A stretch of DNA of 64,000 nucleotides, from positions 5,208,001-5,272,000 of the forward strand of contig NC_088320.1 in the NCBI RefSeq assembly GCF_910592395.1, in the 5' to 3' direction. This document shows, piece by piece, positions 27,344 to 39,638 of this stretch (position 1 is the first letter of the stretch; every line of letters begins with the position of its first letter). A program made the translations under genes and the position numbers. Under the pieces are notes generated by a model, which had not been told where the DNA came from, did no database searches, and was given only the letters and a program-made list of their open reading frames with translations. The DNA comes from Lineus longissimus. Lineage: Eukaryota > Nemertea > Pilidiophora > Heteronemertea > Lineidae.

Positions 27344-30300
27344 ATGTCGCACTCTCGGGCTCTCGTGTCTGCTGTCTGCACAGCGCTTGCGCTGCTGGCC
27401 ATGGCCAATGCCTGCTGCCTGCCGCATAAGTTTGTTATGAATTTCATTGGAGAGGTTGACGAGGAATATTATGGTGCCAAGAAAATCTACAACATCACTG
27501 GAAGGTAGGATTTTTCAAAACATTTCCTGGAGCATTTGATCGTCACAACGTCAAAACTGTACTTGGTTGGTCAATATTACTCACTAGCGCGGTTAGCGTA
27601 AGTATTAAAATGAAGAAGCCTGTATGGTAACAATAGCGGTGATGATGACGATGATGTCGACGACGACGGCAGCTGGCGCCGATGAGTGCCAGTTGGTGTT
27701 ACAAAGTATTGAAATGTGTGACCTAAAAACTAACTGGAGCTCAGTGCGTACACCAACGTATGCATGTACAGTACAGTACAGTACATGAATGCACTATGAT
27801 GGCAATCTGTGTAAATTGTGCTGTACTCATTATCGTTAAGTAAATTAACCTTACAATTACATATACATTGTATTAGCAAATCAGGTACTAATAATAAATT
27901 CATCCTAACTTGCGAATTCTATTATATGTGTTTTGTGATGCTAACATTTGTTTAACTTTTAGCATTGGTGCCAACTTCTACACCCAGAAATTCAGCCTTC
28001 AATACAGTTTCGACTCGCGTGTCAAAGAGATATTGATCTTAGAACCTTTACAGGCAAGTCACGGAAGATTTCCAAGAGATATCCATTGCTTTTAACCGAT
28101 ATACTGTGAACCAGCATGACACCGAACTTGATGGTGATGATGATAAAAACCCTTGAGGTCTTGAAAAGCTTTAAATGTTTTCAATTATAACTAAAGGAAA
28201 ATGATACATTTTTTTCGCATATTTGTGCCTGATCAAACAAAACTCAGCAGTCTAGACTCTCTGTGATGACAGAAAAGCGGGGAATCGAAAAAAGCAGCGA
28301 TAAAGCAGGGAAAGGGTTGCGTTTTGGTTCCGTTTCTCGGTATCTAGCAGTCAACTTTGTATGTGCATCATTATGTACAAGTTTGCTAGTAAAGATGTAC
28401 ACCCAAATCGACATCCGTTACTTGATATAATAAGGAAAAACATTTTTTTCCAGGATAAATTCCTCCACACGCGCCAAGTCAATCACGAGCCAGCTGTCTG
28501 CCACGTGGCTCAGGGTGTTGATGGCTATTTGAACATGGACTACCGGTGTTTCCTAGGTAAGTATTCACTACTTTCCTTTTCATTATTTACCGTATACTGC
28601 TTTGGTCGAGATAACTTGAGAGCCCATTATATCAGTTGAAATCACAGCATGATTAAAAAATTGTATGCAATGATAGCATGCCCTCCGAAACGATTATATC
28701 AAGTTATGAATTTGCCAAGAGTATAAAGCACAAGAGAATTTTGATCAAAAGGGACTAAAGCGTAAAAATGATACTTTCAATTTCAGGAAACAAGAAACTC
28801 GTTAAGACTATTGGTAAAACATACAAACTTAAACTTGGAAAATCTATGAAGATGACGGGATTTCTCCAGAGATCGAGTGAATATGTGGATATTTGTGAGC
28901 TCCAGGGACTACAAACATTCTCACTAGTGACTGGGTCGGGCAGTAAGTACAGGCTACACTGATACACTGATACACTGATACACTGATACACTGATACACC
29001 GGCGCAGTGATAGTTGTGAAATTATCATGAGGTGGCCAACTCTCACTGCTTGACTTGGGTGCATATATTTGTGTTTGCTGAAAAACTCTAAAAAAGCTCA
29101 ATAGCCTTTATTTTCAAGAGTACAGAGACCTCCTCCAGAAAATCTCATTTACAATTTAACCGTTAGGACTGATCACCAACGTTAGTGCCTTTGCCGATTC
29201 TCTAAATACCAATGCAACGATGAAAAATTTATCATGAAGCCTAAAATGATAATTATATGATTTGTTATATATAAATTACATGATTAAGATGATTGTTACA
29301 CAAAAATTACCATTTTATTCTTGCAGAAGCACTGCGAGTGGGGCTCTTGGTGACAAGTTTCATGACAGGGCCTTTGATCGACGTCACTCCAACTTGTACC
29401 GAACAGCGGCCACTCAGCCAGAATGTCATTACGGTGAGTGGATGGGCAGATGAACACACATACGAGTATTGTTTTACGGATCTGAGGCCGGTTCTAAAAT
29501 TGGAAGCCTAGCACCGCACAAGGTGGATCGTCTCGCAGTCGGGAAAAAGAAAATGCCTTAGGTTTTTTTTTAGATTGTAAAGCCGCGTGTAATATGCCGT
29601 TTGTCAACACGTGCGGTGAAATATTATTTCTATACAGTTCGATGTAAAATACATGGCTGTTACGCGTGCGTGGACAGAACGGGTAGGGAATATTGGCATC
29701 AGTACCTAACTCATCCATCAAGTAATTCACTGGTAATGGTTTCTTTCCCTAGATTTATTGACGGAAAACTATCAAAATCGGTGACTTGACAATTGTTATC
29801 AACGACGACTAGAATTTCCCTCAAATTCTAATTTTCTGCTCGTAGATTACCCTAAATACATTAAAAAGCTACTCCGCCGAAAAATAAAGCCCTCTCTATA
29901 TAACGGTATAATTTTTATCATTTCCAGATTCCCCTTATGGCCACATTTTCGAAAATGAGTGGAAAGGGTATCGCCTCAATGTTCAGTAAGCTCTGGTCAA
30001 CTGATGTGCCCGCCGTGCCAACCACTGCGAGGCCAACCACTACCACATCAACCACTGCCGAACCAACCACTTCCGAACCAGCCACTGCCGAACCAACCAT
30101 TGCCAGGCCATGGGTGGGGGTGACTGATGGTGATGTAGTTCAGGGAGGCAGTGGAAGTGGTAATGGTGGCGACGACGACGATGATGACAATACCGATGGC
30201 ACTATTGTCGATGAAAGTAGTAGTGGTAGTGGCAATGGAGATACAGACGACGAAGATGGAAGTAGTAGTGTTGGTGTCGAACCACCCTTTGCCGTACCAA

Positions 30301-30722
30301 CCACTGCCGAACCAACCACTGCCCGGCCAACTACTATCGAACCAACCACCGAAAAACCAATCACTCCGACGCCCGGTGGTAGATATGTTTGGCAAGGTAA
30401 TAGCTGGGCTTGGGTGATTGATGAAGTTGTAGTTCAGGGAGGCAGTGGAAGTAGTGATGGTGGCGACGACGACGATGATGACAATACCGATGGCACTATT
30501 GTCGATGAAAGTAGTAGTGGTAGTGGCAATGGAGATACAGACGACGAAGATGATGATGGTGATAAAAGCGAAAGTAAGGAAGAATTTGTAAACGACTCAG
30601 GCCACGGTGATGTCGATGGTGATGGGGACTATGATGACTATGACAGAGAGTACTGGTCGTACTATTGGAAGGACGAAGACCAGGCTATAGAAGATTGGGA
30701 AGCGCAGTATGATGGTCGTTAG
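27344..30722 (+). CDS. Secreted ependymin-like protein, PTT and Asp/Ser-Gly tail (paralog A)
   Basis: Six exons: 27344-27504, 27963-28053 (GC donor), 28454-28556, 28787-28942, 29327-29433 and 29928-30722; about 470 residues. The signal peptide MSHSRALVSAVCTALALLAM is followed by ANACCLPHKF. The head keeps the shared landmarks IGANF, VCHVAQG, YRCFLGNKKL, ICELQGLQT and GLLVTSF...TPTC. The last exon opens with IPLMATFSKMSGKGIASMF, aligned with FPTLAALSKMSERGMAAMF in the 32370 gene. A mucin-like stretch of T-T-A-x-P-T units follows, then two near-identical copies of about 45 residues with VVQGGSGS, DDDDDDNTDGTIVDE and SSSGSGNGDTDDED. The end is acidic and aromatic (EYWSYYWKDEDQ). The acidic Ser-Gly context fits glycosaminoglycan attachment (inference). 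An AATAAA lies at 31409-31414. Function unknown. Confidence 0.87.
28957..28999 (+). repeat. 8-bp tandem repeat (ACTGATAC)n
   Basis: About five perfect copies of ACTGATAC stand just after the donor of exon 28787-28942 of the paralog A gene. It is a simple intronic microsatellite. Confidence 0.9.
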
Positions 30723-32369
30723 TCACCAAAAGGTTGCCACAATTCTGCATGAATTTGTTAATTGAACGCAAAGAAGTTTCACATACTATATATAGCGTAT
30801 TTAAATAGGGTTCACGTTGTCACTTTATAACGTTTCACTTTAAGACGAACTAGTCGTTTCCAAAGAGCGGGCTACATATGATTCACGTTTCACCTTCATA
30901 TCGTTACATGTCATGGTATTACGCCTGAGTCAATTGACGAACGTTAGTGATGGCCTTATTCTGTTTAAAGGCCATATATCAAGGTTTGAAAAACACTGAA
31001 ATATTGAGAACACTGGGATATATATGTTACGCCGGCATTCTGGTTGTCACTCGACTTTGTCCTCAAAAGACTCATTTGGGATGGAGTACCATACACGGCA
31101 GACCCACATTCTGTGCAGCAAAAACTGTATTAGGATGCCTGATGCGAGTTTCGTCAGAGAACTCACATGGATAGGTTTAGAAGGAACACGTCAGGATTGA
31201 AAAAGGAGGTACAATTTCACAGCCCACAAAAATGAATTTGTTAGTTTGTATGTGAAATATTTGCATGGTGGGAGTTTGAATCTTAAATGCAAATGAGCAA
31301 ATATTTTGTTACTGTCAATTTATTTTGTCATTGTCCTAATTAACCGCGGAAAAACTTAATAATTTATTCGGAAACTGACTGCATAAGTGTATCCGTTGCA
31401 GTTTACACAATAAAAAAGACGCAATGTTAGTAGGCCGTCGATAATTGCGGTTGTTCTTTTATCTTATTATATCATACTAGTTATGAATTAAAATTACACG
31501 CATGTACGTTCTGTTGGATGGCATATCAAGGGATGTGAATCAACAGTCTTGGAGGGGTCAAAAGACGACAACAGGAACTGAATAAACGGTAAGGCCCTGT
31601 TCTGAACTATTATTTTACCGAATGTTCCGCCTACAAGCAGCAACTTCTTAACATTTGAAATGACCTTATTAAAATGCTTTACTTTAAAATGCTTGCCTGA
31701 CATGTACAGTCGTGTGCATATTAATGTCCACACCTACTTAATACGGTATCGGCATGAGCATGCTGAATGTATCTCTCTCTCTGAAATACATTCACATCCA
31801 ATGAAAACATTTCCAAATATCGTAAAGACTCTATTGGCTGAAACATGACCTATGACGCCATCAAATTAAGCGGATTTTAGATCACTCTGGTAAGCTATTA
31901 CAACCGACCTTAGTGCTTTCTACTCCATTAATCGCGCAAACTTCAACAGATAACCTATCAAATGTACCTTTATTAGATCAAAAATCCAGATACCGTGGCG
32001 TTTCCTGTTAGATTCTTAGTCTAGATGTTATTAAGTTCGTGTACATCATGTACATGACATTCGTTACAAAGTTAGACACCCAGTTAAGGTCTTTCATACA
32101 TACAAAACTTAATAAGATTTTAAGTGAGAATCTTACAAGAATCTTTTATGCTTTCTCGACCTGGGATAACATTTATGCACTACAGGATCTTAATTTCCTA
32201 ACTGAGCTGCAAAAAGTTAAGCAATAGACGACTACAAGACTGGGATAGGACTATGTCGCCAAGACGTTCCTTTAATCAACTCCATAGATATTCAATGCCA
32301 AATAAAGTACGACCCGTTTTTTTCTACCCCTTTTGATATATTTACTGAATCGGCATTCCAGGTTCAGTT
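30723..32369. other. Spacer between tandem paralogs A and B
   Basis: Holds the 3' UTR of the upstream gene (AATAAA at 31409) and presumably the promoter of the gene at 32370. A bit of the dispersed AAGAATCTTA family lies at 32095-32170. The bases cattccag just before the 32370 start codon look like a splice acceptor, as in the upstream paralog, so the 5' UTR is probably split. No further exon was seen. Confidence 0.45.
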
Positions 32370-35300
32370 ATGCAGTACTATCGGGCCCTCCTGTCCCTCT
32401 TCTTCGGTGTGCTTGCGCTGCTGACTGCCACCTACGCGTGCTGTCTGCCAAACAGGTTCGTTATGACTTTCCTCGCCGGAATCGATGAGATGAAACAAAA
32501 TGGCGATAGGCGTACGTACAATGTTCTTGGGAGGTAGGTACACTCTTAAAATAATCAGTAAAATGAATATATGTCGTGTAACATCATATACTACGATACA
32601 TGGCAACATGGATGCATAATTTATAACTTGATGTTTCAATTTTAGATTCGGTGCTGATTTCGGCCAGCAGAAATTCGGTATTTTCACCAGGGAACCAGGG
32701 GATACAGCTGTCGAAAACCGATGGACTTTTGACTTCGTTAAGGTAACTGACCAAATCTCTTTGAGAAACAGCACCGTGCTATTTCATTCAAGGGAAATTA
32801 TATATGGTTTCTCATATTCTTAGGATTAATCGGGGAAGTTTTTAAAAGAAATCGTCTACGAAGGCTTGCAAACCTGCCGAGTGTTCAATTTCCCCCAATC
32901 AATGAGGTTGCCAGGTATGTAACACGTGCAATGGCACAACTTTGGAATATATCCATATACTTTATGTTGGAAATACTGGTGAAGATCCATGGGAAAGAGA
33001 CGAAAGCATATATTGCTTAACCTAAGATACCAACTAATTTTGGCAGACGTTCATAAAAATAAGATGAATTTATTTTTCAGCGTGAATTATTGTATACTCG
33101 CCGGACCAACAACGAGCCAACCGTGTGTGATGTTCATCCTCTCCACGGCCAGTTGGGCAAGGATTATAGATGCTTCCTCGGTAAGTCTTCAAATCGGTTC
33201 CGCCAAAAAACAACATCGTTTAATATTTATCGCTGGTCGAAAATCCTGATATGATTGTTATAAGAATCTTAACTTAAATATTTAGTTTGTACACATGTGC
33301 ATGTACATTGTCCACGATATCCTTGTAATATTCTTTGTCAAGATCTTAACTTAGTAACTTTATACACGCATCTTGTAACGAATGCATATGTTCATGGACA
33401 CAAAAACTGAATACGATCTTAAGAATCTGATACGAATCTTATCGGAATTTTCGACTTTTAATGGCTTTACAAATTTTTCTGTAGTGCTAAAAGCAGAAGG
33501 TTGACGAGGAAAGATTGCTTCATATGTTTCCTTTGCAGATTTATTGATATCAGTTGGGTTAAAAACGTGAACGCTTTACAGGCTTTTCTGTTGTGCGAAA
33601 AACTAAAGGTGGTGTCGAAAATAAGATACATGAAGGATGCATTTCACCAAGTCTGTCCCGTATCTCGGCGTCGATGCTTACCCCTTTTTTGATCCGAAAT
33701 GGTCGTAAATTATAAGGAATGAAACGTGTCTATTTCATATTCAGAGAACAAGAAGTTTGTAAGGATAACTCGACAATCCTACATGTACAAGGTTCATCTG
33801 GGAAAGTTTGCGAAGATGTTCGGTACCTTCAGACGGACAGATGACGACTATCATATTTGCGAACCTCGAGGACTACAAACAATCGCCATATTGACGGGCT
33901 TAGGCAGTAAGTATACGCCGTGTCTCAAAAAAGTGGTCTGTAAAAGACTTGCTAGATGTAAAACATGACCTTTTGCAGTTTTTCTTTACTTTTCGCTGTA
34001 AAGATGGGACGAAAAACATAGGATTTGTACATATTGTATGATTTTTATGCGGCCTTGCGCTCATTGAGCAACCTGATCTGAAAATCAAATTGCCTCTTTA
34101 CTTTTGTAATTCTACATGTTGTGTACGTCAATTTGCATAGATTTGGTCTTCATTTTCTTCTTTCGTGCTACTTGAATTATAAGAACTCACCCGGGCGTTG
34201 TACTCGGACAATTTTCATTCTTAGATTTTAGCGGGCTCTTATGAATTTAAGCCACGAAGGTGAAGTAGGAGGAGAGTGAGAGAGGGTAGAAGAAAACCGG
34301 ATATACCATCAAGAACATTTTATGAAATCTGAATAAACTATTATCATAAAGAGGGCGGACCCGTTCTCCAACAATACAAATTGCACTGAACTTGTTGTGC
34401 CGAAAATTATGTGGTTACCTTCTTTCAGAGACAGTGCACATACGATTTTTCGTCACCGGTATTGAGACAGGGTCGAGAATTGATATGTCCACTACTTGCT
34501 CAAAGAAGAACAGTGCTAGTAACGGAATGTCGGTGAGTATATTAGCAGTTTTTTTGGGTCAAGGGACAAGAGTTGTGCGACAATAGCCAGATGGAGAACG
34601 ATGCATCAGATCGCCGGTCTGAAGCTTACGTACTTACCTTTACACTACGACACAGTGGGTCAAGCCATCAATTGTGCGAGAGTTCTCTTCTGTGACGTAC
34701 ATATAGCTACGGAATTGGTTATTATGACTAGTAAAACACACTCACACAAAGTAGACGCGACCCAAAGGCTTGCTGAGGGAAGATGAGGTCTATATGGAGG
34801 GATGGTGGTATAGTACGAACCTTATCAGAGTAGGACATTTCCAACCACATGCTCGAAAATGTCAACACCTAACGCCCTCTATGTTACCTTTTTCATTTGC
34901 AATAATGGATTGTACTTGTATCATTATTTCTAGTTTCCAACTTTGGCCGCGTTGTCGAAAATGAGTGAAAGGGGGATGGCAGCAATGTTTCGTCGGTTTG
35001 GAACAAAGCAAGAGGCGAATGTACAAGCTGATGGCAGACCACCACTCATTACTTCCAAGTGGATAGTTGGAAAATGGGTGTGGAACGGCCACAGGTACCA
35101 GTGGTTACCTGATGAAGACCTCGTTACAAAGGGTGGTGAAAATGATGATGATAATCCTGATGGTAGTGTTAATGCTGTTGAAGGAAGTGGAAATGGCAGT
35201 GGCAGTGCCAGTGGTAATAGTGGAGATTATGGTGACGACGATAATCCTGATGGTACTGTTACTTATATAGAAGGTAGTGGAAATGGCAATGGCAGTGGTA

Positions 35301-38113
35301 ATAGTGAAGATTTTGGTGACGATGATAATCCTGATGGTAGTGTTACTGCTCTGGAAGGAAGTGAAAATGGCAATGGTAGCGGTAATAGTGACGATTTTGG
35401 TGACGATGATAACCCTGATGGTAGTGTTACTGCTGCTGGCGGAAGTGGAAGTGGCAATGGCAGGGGTAATAGTGACGATTTTGGTGACGATGATAACCCT
35501 GATGGTAGTGTTACTGCTGCTGGCGGAAGTGGAAGTGGCAATGGCAGGGGTAATAGTGACGATTTTGGTGACGATGATAACCCTGATGGTAGTGTTACTG
35601 CTGCTGGCGGAAGTGGCAATGGCAGCGGTCATAGTGGTGATTATGATGACGATGATAATCCTGATGGCAGTCTTAATGCTATCGACGGAAGTGGAAGTGG
35701 CAATGCCAGTGGCCTTGTTGATAATTATGGTAACGATGATAATCCTGATGGTAGTGTTGCTGTTACTGAGGGAAGCGGAAATCGTAGTGGTGATAATAAA
35801 AACGATGATACTGATGGCACTATGACTGGCTGGGGAAGTGGAAGTGGTCGTGGTAAGGTTGGTGGCAGTGGTAGTGGTGCTAACGAAGATGATGATGGAG
35901 ATGACGACAATACTGATGGCAATACTGATCGCAATATGACTATTTGGGAAAGTGGCAGTGGCAGTGGTAGTGGTAGTGGTAATGGCAGCAGTAGAGGCAG
36001 TGAAGATGATGATGAAGACGACGACGACATAACTGATGGCACTGTTACTTTTCCGAAAATTTGTAGTGGCAGTGGTTGTGGTAGTGACAGCAATAGTGGA
36101 AGTGATGTTGGTGTTGGTGGTGATAGTGGCAATAAAGATGATGGTGGTGATGACCACAATACTTATGGCACTGTTTTTGTTCGGGAAAATGGTAGTGGTA
36201 GTGGCTGTGGTAGCAGTTGTGACAGTGGTAGCGGTGGTGGCAGTGGTATGGGGAGTGGTAGTGGTAATAAAGATGATGATGGTGATGACGACAACACTAA
36301 TGGCACTGTTACTGTTCACGAAAATGGTAGCGAGTGCGGTTCTGGAAGCAGTTGTGACAGTGGCAGCGGTAGTGGCAGTGGTATGGGTAGTGGTAGTGGC
36401 AATAAAGATGATGATGGTGATGACGACAACACTAATCGTACTGTTACTGTTCAGGAAAATGGTAGCGAGTGCGGTTCTGGAAGCAGTTGTGACAGTAGCA
36501 GTGGTGATGGTGGTGGTAGTCGTAGTGGTAGTGGTAATAAAGATGATGATGGTGATGACGATAACACTAATGGCAATGTTACTGTTCAGGAAAATGGTAG
36601 TGAGTGCGGTTCTGGAAGCAGTTGTGACAGCAGCAGTGGTGGTGGTGGTGGTAGTCGTAGTGGTAGTGGTAATAAAGATTATGATGGTGATGACGATAAC
36701 ACTAATGGCACTGTTACTGTTCAGGAAAATGGTAGTGAGTGCGGTTCTGGAAGCAGTTGTGACAGTAGCAGTGGTGGTGGTGGTCGCAATAAAGATTATG
36801 ATGATGACGACAATACAGATAAGACTCCTACATTTGGGGAAAGCGGTACTGGCATAGGTAGTAGCAGTAGCAACGGCAGTGATAGTGCCAGTGACAGTGG
36901 CAGCGACAGTGGCAGTGTAATTGGCAGTGACAACATCAGTGACAGTGGCAGCGACAGTGGCAGTGACAGTGGCAGTGTAATTGGCAGTGACAACATCAGT
37001 GACAGTGGCAGCGACAGTGGCAGTGACAGTGTAGTTGGCAGTGACAACGGCAGTGGCAGTGGCAGTGGCAGTGACAGTGGCAGTGACAGTGGTACTGGCA
37101 TAGGTAGTGGCAGTGGCAGTGGCAATTACAGTGGCAGCAGCAGTGCCAGTGCCAGTGGTAGAGGCGATGGCAGTGACAGTGGTACTGGTAGTGGCAGTGG
37201 CAGTAACAACGGTAGCGACAGCGGTAGTGTTGGTGGCAATGGGAATGACAATGGTAGTGGTGGTGCTAGTGGCAGTACCAACGGTAGTGACATCGGTAGT
37301 GTTGGTGGCAATGGGAATGACAGTGGTACTGGTAGTGGCAGTGGCAGTAACAACGGTAGTGACATCGGTAGTGTTGGTGGCAATGGGAATGACAGTGGTA
37401 CTGGTAGTGGCAGTGGCAGTAACAACGGTAGCGACAGCGGTAGTGTTGGTGGCAATGGGAATGACAGTGGTACTGGTAGTGGCAGTGGCAGTAACAACGG
37501 TACCGACAGCGGTAGTGTTGGTGGCAATGGGAATGACAGTGGTACTGGTAGTGGCAGTGGCAGTAACAACGGTAGTGACAGCGGTAGTGTTGGTGGCAAT
37601 GGGAATGACAGTGGTACTGGTAGTGGCAGTGGCAGTAACAACGGTAGTGACATCGGTAGTGTTGGTGGCAATGGGAATGACAGTGGTACTGGTAGTGGCA
37701 GTGGCAGTAACAACGGTAGTGACAGCGGTAGTGTTGGTGGCAATGGGAATGACAGTGGTAGTGGTGGTGGTAGTGGCAGTAACAACAGTAGTGACATAAG
37801 TAGTGTTGGTGGCAATGGGAATGACAGTGGTACTGGTGGTGGTAGTGGCAAGGGAGAAGATGAAGATGAAGAGGAGGAGGAGGAGGAGGAAAATATTAAT
37901 GGCAGTGTTGCTGAAAAGGGAAAAAGCAACAGTGATGGTGGTGACCATGGTAATAGATATATTGAAAATAAAAGTAACAGTGCCGGCATAAGTCAGGAAA
38001 CTCCGCAGAAATCCTTCAACCGCGGAAGTGAAGATAAAGACAATGACAAAAAAAAGGAAAAATTCGTTTTGTACTATTGGGTCTGGGTAGATCAGTACTG
38101 GGATGATACATAG
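32370..38113 (+). CDS. Giant Ser-Gly/Asp-rich secreted protein (paralog B), proteoglycan-like
   Basis: Six exons: 32370-32533, 32646-32742, 33081-33180, 33745-33906, 34429-34532 and 34934-38113; about 1,268 residues. The signal peptide (ALLSLFFGVLALLTATYA) is followed by CCLPNRF. The head of about 210 residues matches the two neighbours exon by exon with the same phases. The last exon encodes about 1,060 residues. It starts with FPTLAALSKMSERGMAAMF and a Trp-rich WVWNGHRYQW segment. Then come tandem blocks: about 28-residue units (DDDNPDGSVTAAGGSGSGNG) over 35146-35760; 45-residue units with a C-x5-C pair from 36266; Ser-Asp/Ser-Gly runs at 36850-37200; and 24-residue units at 37232-37849. 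A Glu-rich run and an aromatic end (YYWVWVDQYWDDT) close it. Very many Ser-Gly pairs beside acidic runs suggest a glycosaminoglycan-bearing core protein (inference). Serine codons in the arrays are mostly AGT. Confidence 0.85.
35146..35760 (+). repeat. 84-bp coding minisatellite
   Basis: In-frame repeat of about 28 codons (Asp-Asp-Asn-Pro-Asp-Gly-Ser-Val followed by Gly/Ser/Asn-rich and Asp-Asp-Phe-Gly-Asp). Copies near 35400-35590 are almost identical, and the edges are more diverged and of variable length. It encodes the first repeat block of the paralog B tail. Confidence 0.85.
36266..36805 (+). repeat. 135-bp coding tandem repeat with cysteine pairs
   Basis: The motif aataaagat(g/t)atgatggtg begins at 36266, 36401, 36536 and 36671, an exact 135-bp period, with a shortened copy at 36788. 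Each unit encodes NKD(D/Y)DGDDDNTN, a TVTV-x-ENGSECGSGSSC segment and a Gly/Ser run. These units hold most of the cysteines in the tail. Confidence 0.9.
37232..37849 (+). repeat. 72-bp coding minisatellite, eight full copies
   Basis: Units start at 37232, 37304, 37376, 37448, 37520, 37592, 37664 and 37736, with a partial ninth at 37808. Each encodes GGNGNDSGTGSGSGSNNGSD followed by S/I-G-S-V. The central copies differ by only a few bases, which points to recent expansion or conversion. Confidence 0.95.
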
Positions 38114-39638
38114 TGACATTAGTGAAGAAACCATCATTTACCCACCCCCTTCCCGCGCGTATCGTGGTCGAAGAAGACAATCCTTCAAGATAAAGGTCAA
38201 GAACTCTTATTTTCGCACCTCTAGTTTCTATCAAAACAAGAACACATTTCTTCAAGAAAAGTGTTTTTGATTAACCATATATAGGCCTACATGAAAAAAC
38301 CATGATCTCACCCAGTGTATCATATCCATTGGCGCAGCTAAGATTTTCAGAAAAAGGAGTCGTTTTCAAGAAAACAAGGGCATTTCGTGAACAGATTTGA
38401 AAATGAATTTTAGCTCAAAGGCTTTGCTCTTATGTATTTTTATTATAAGATAGAGCATACTACTATAAATCGGGCGGTAAAAACCAGAGTCTACTATAAA
38501 ATAACAATTTGGTCAAAAATGAGTTAAGTGTATTAGCAACCTCTGACCTTAATACTATTTACTGACAGAGGTTCATCATTGATGCAGCTTTATCTGTGTA
38601 CTCATAGCTGACAGCACTCCACTTTCCTTTCCATGAAAAATCAGACGTCAACGCATTGTTCTCAAGATGTGCATGTCAGGTGGAGTCTGGTTCTCACCGC
38701 TTTTTATAAAAGTTGATAAATAAAAATTACTGAGTAGTATTTTAAGACGCGTGCGTTCGATGTGTTCTTCATTTCTGTCTTTTTTCTTCACGCAGTCCTC
38801 CGTAAACATCTGCAATCACGGTAGATGTATACAAGTAATATAGAAACGTTTGGACGCGAATCCAGGATGAAGGGCACAGGAAAAGAGGACGACCTGGACT
38901 CGACCCTGACATACAGCTTTGATGTATACCTGGCTGTTGCACACATTCCAAGGGCCTGGAGTCAACTTTGAGATGTGGGTAGGTGAAGGCCCACCACGTC
39001 CATATATCTCGCTCGATACTACGGTCGTGTAGGTTAATTCCAAATGCGAAGACAATGCAAATATATATCCAAACAATTAACACATTGCATAGCAGACGTT
39101 TTTTATCTTTGCGCCCAGCTTAATTAGGAATCTGTTACATCAGATGTTTACTTTGGATAAAAACGCCTCCTCCTCTTGGAGAAAACTTCTTCCAAAAGAA
39201 AGTGAAGTTACACTATTTGCCAATTCTAAAGGTTCGCCGCACACTTGCATTCTCTGGATCAGAATGTCGTAATGTCATGAACTCTGTTAAACCACTAAAC
39301 CATTAAACATTTTGACATGCATTGCAGAGTTACCAGTGTGTGATAAACTTTTTCAAATATTGCCCCATTCATACCAGTCCTTGCACTGTGTTCAATGTAT
39401 GGCCTTTTGATGAATGCAGTACATGCACTGATCAACAGACAACAGAGGCCCGCAGGCAACAAATGTTAGTCCGACACGTATATAGGAATGAGGTGCCTGG
39501 ACAAAAGGTGGCTGGACAAAAGGTGGCAGGCAAGTTGGCCTGATGATGTATTTAATTTGAAATGTTAGGCCTCTTGAACTAACATTCAGACGAAGGAAAG
39601 CAAACCGCACAGGTCTTGATCTATCCGCTTGTTTACAG
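38114..39638. other. Spacer upstream of LASP
   Basis: The 3' UTR of the paralog B gene probably ends near an AATAAA at about 38718. A short tandem of ggtggctggacaaaa lies at 39500-39530. Open frames on the minus strand at 38769-39083 show no recognised domain and no splice context. A non-coding first exon and the promoter of LASP are expected here but were not located. Confidence 0.4.

Noticed and set aside
35105-38137. Open frame of 1,010 codons on the minus strand opposite the paralog B tail, mostly Thr/Ala/Val/Ile.
   Set aside because: It mirrors the AGT/GGT/GAT codon bias of the sense repeats, runs across the sense exon with no splice logic, and has no domain. It is a shadow of the minisatellites.
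38769-39083. 104-codon minus-strand frame upstream of LASP.
   Set aside because: No signal for splicing or domain; composition like its surroundings.
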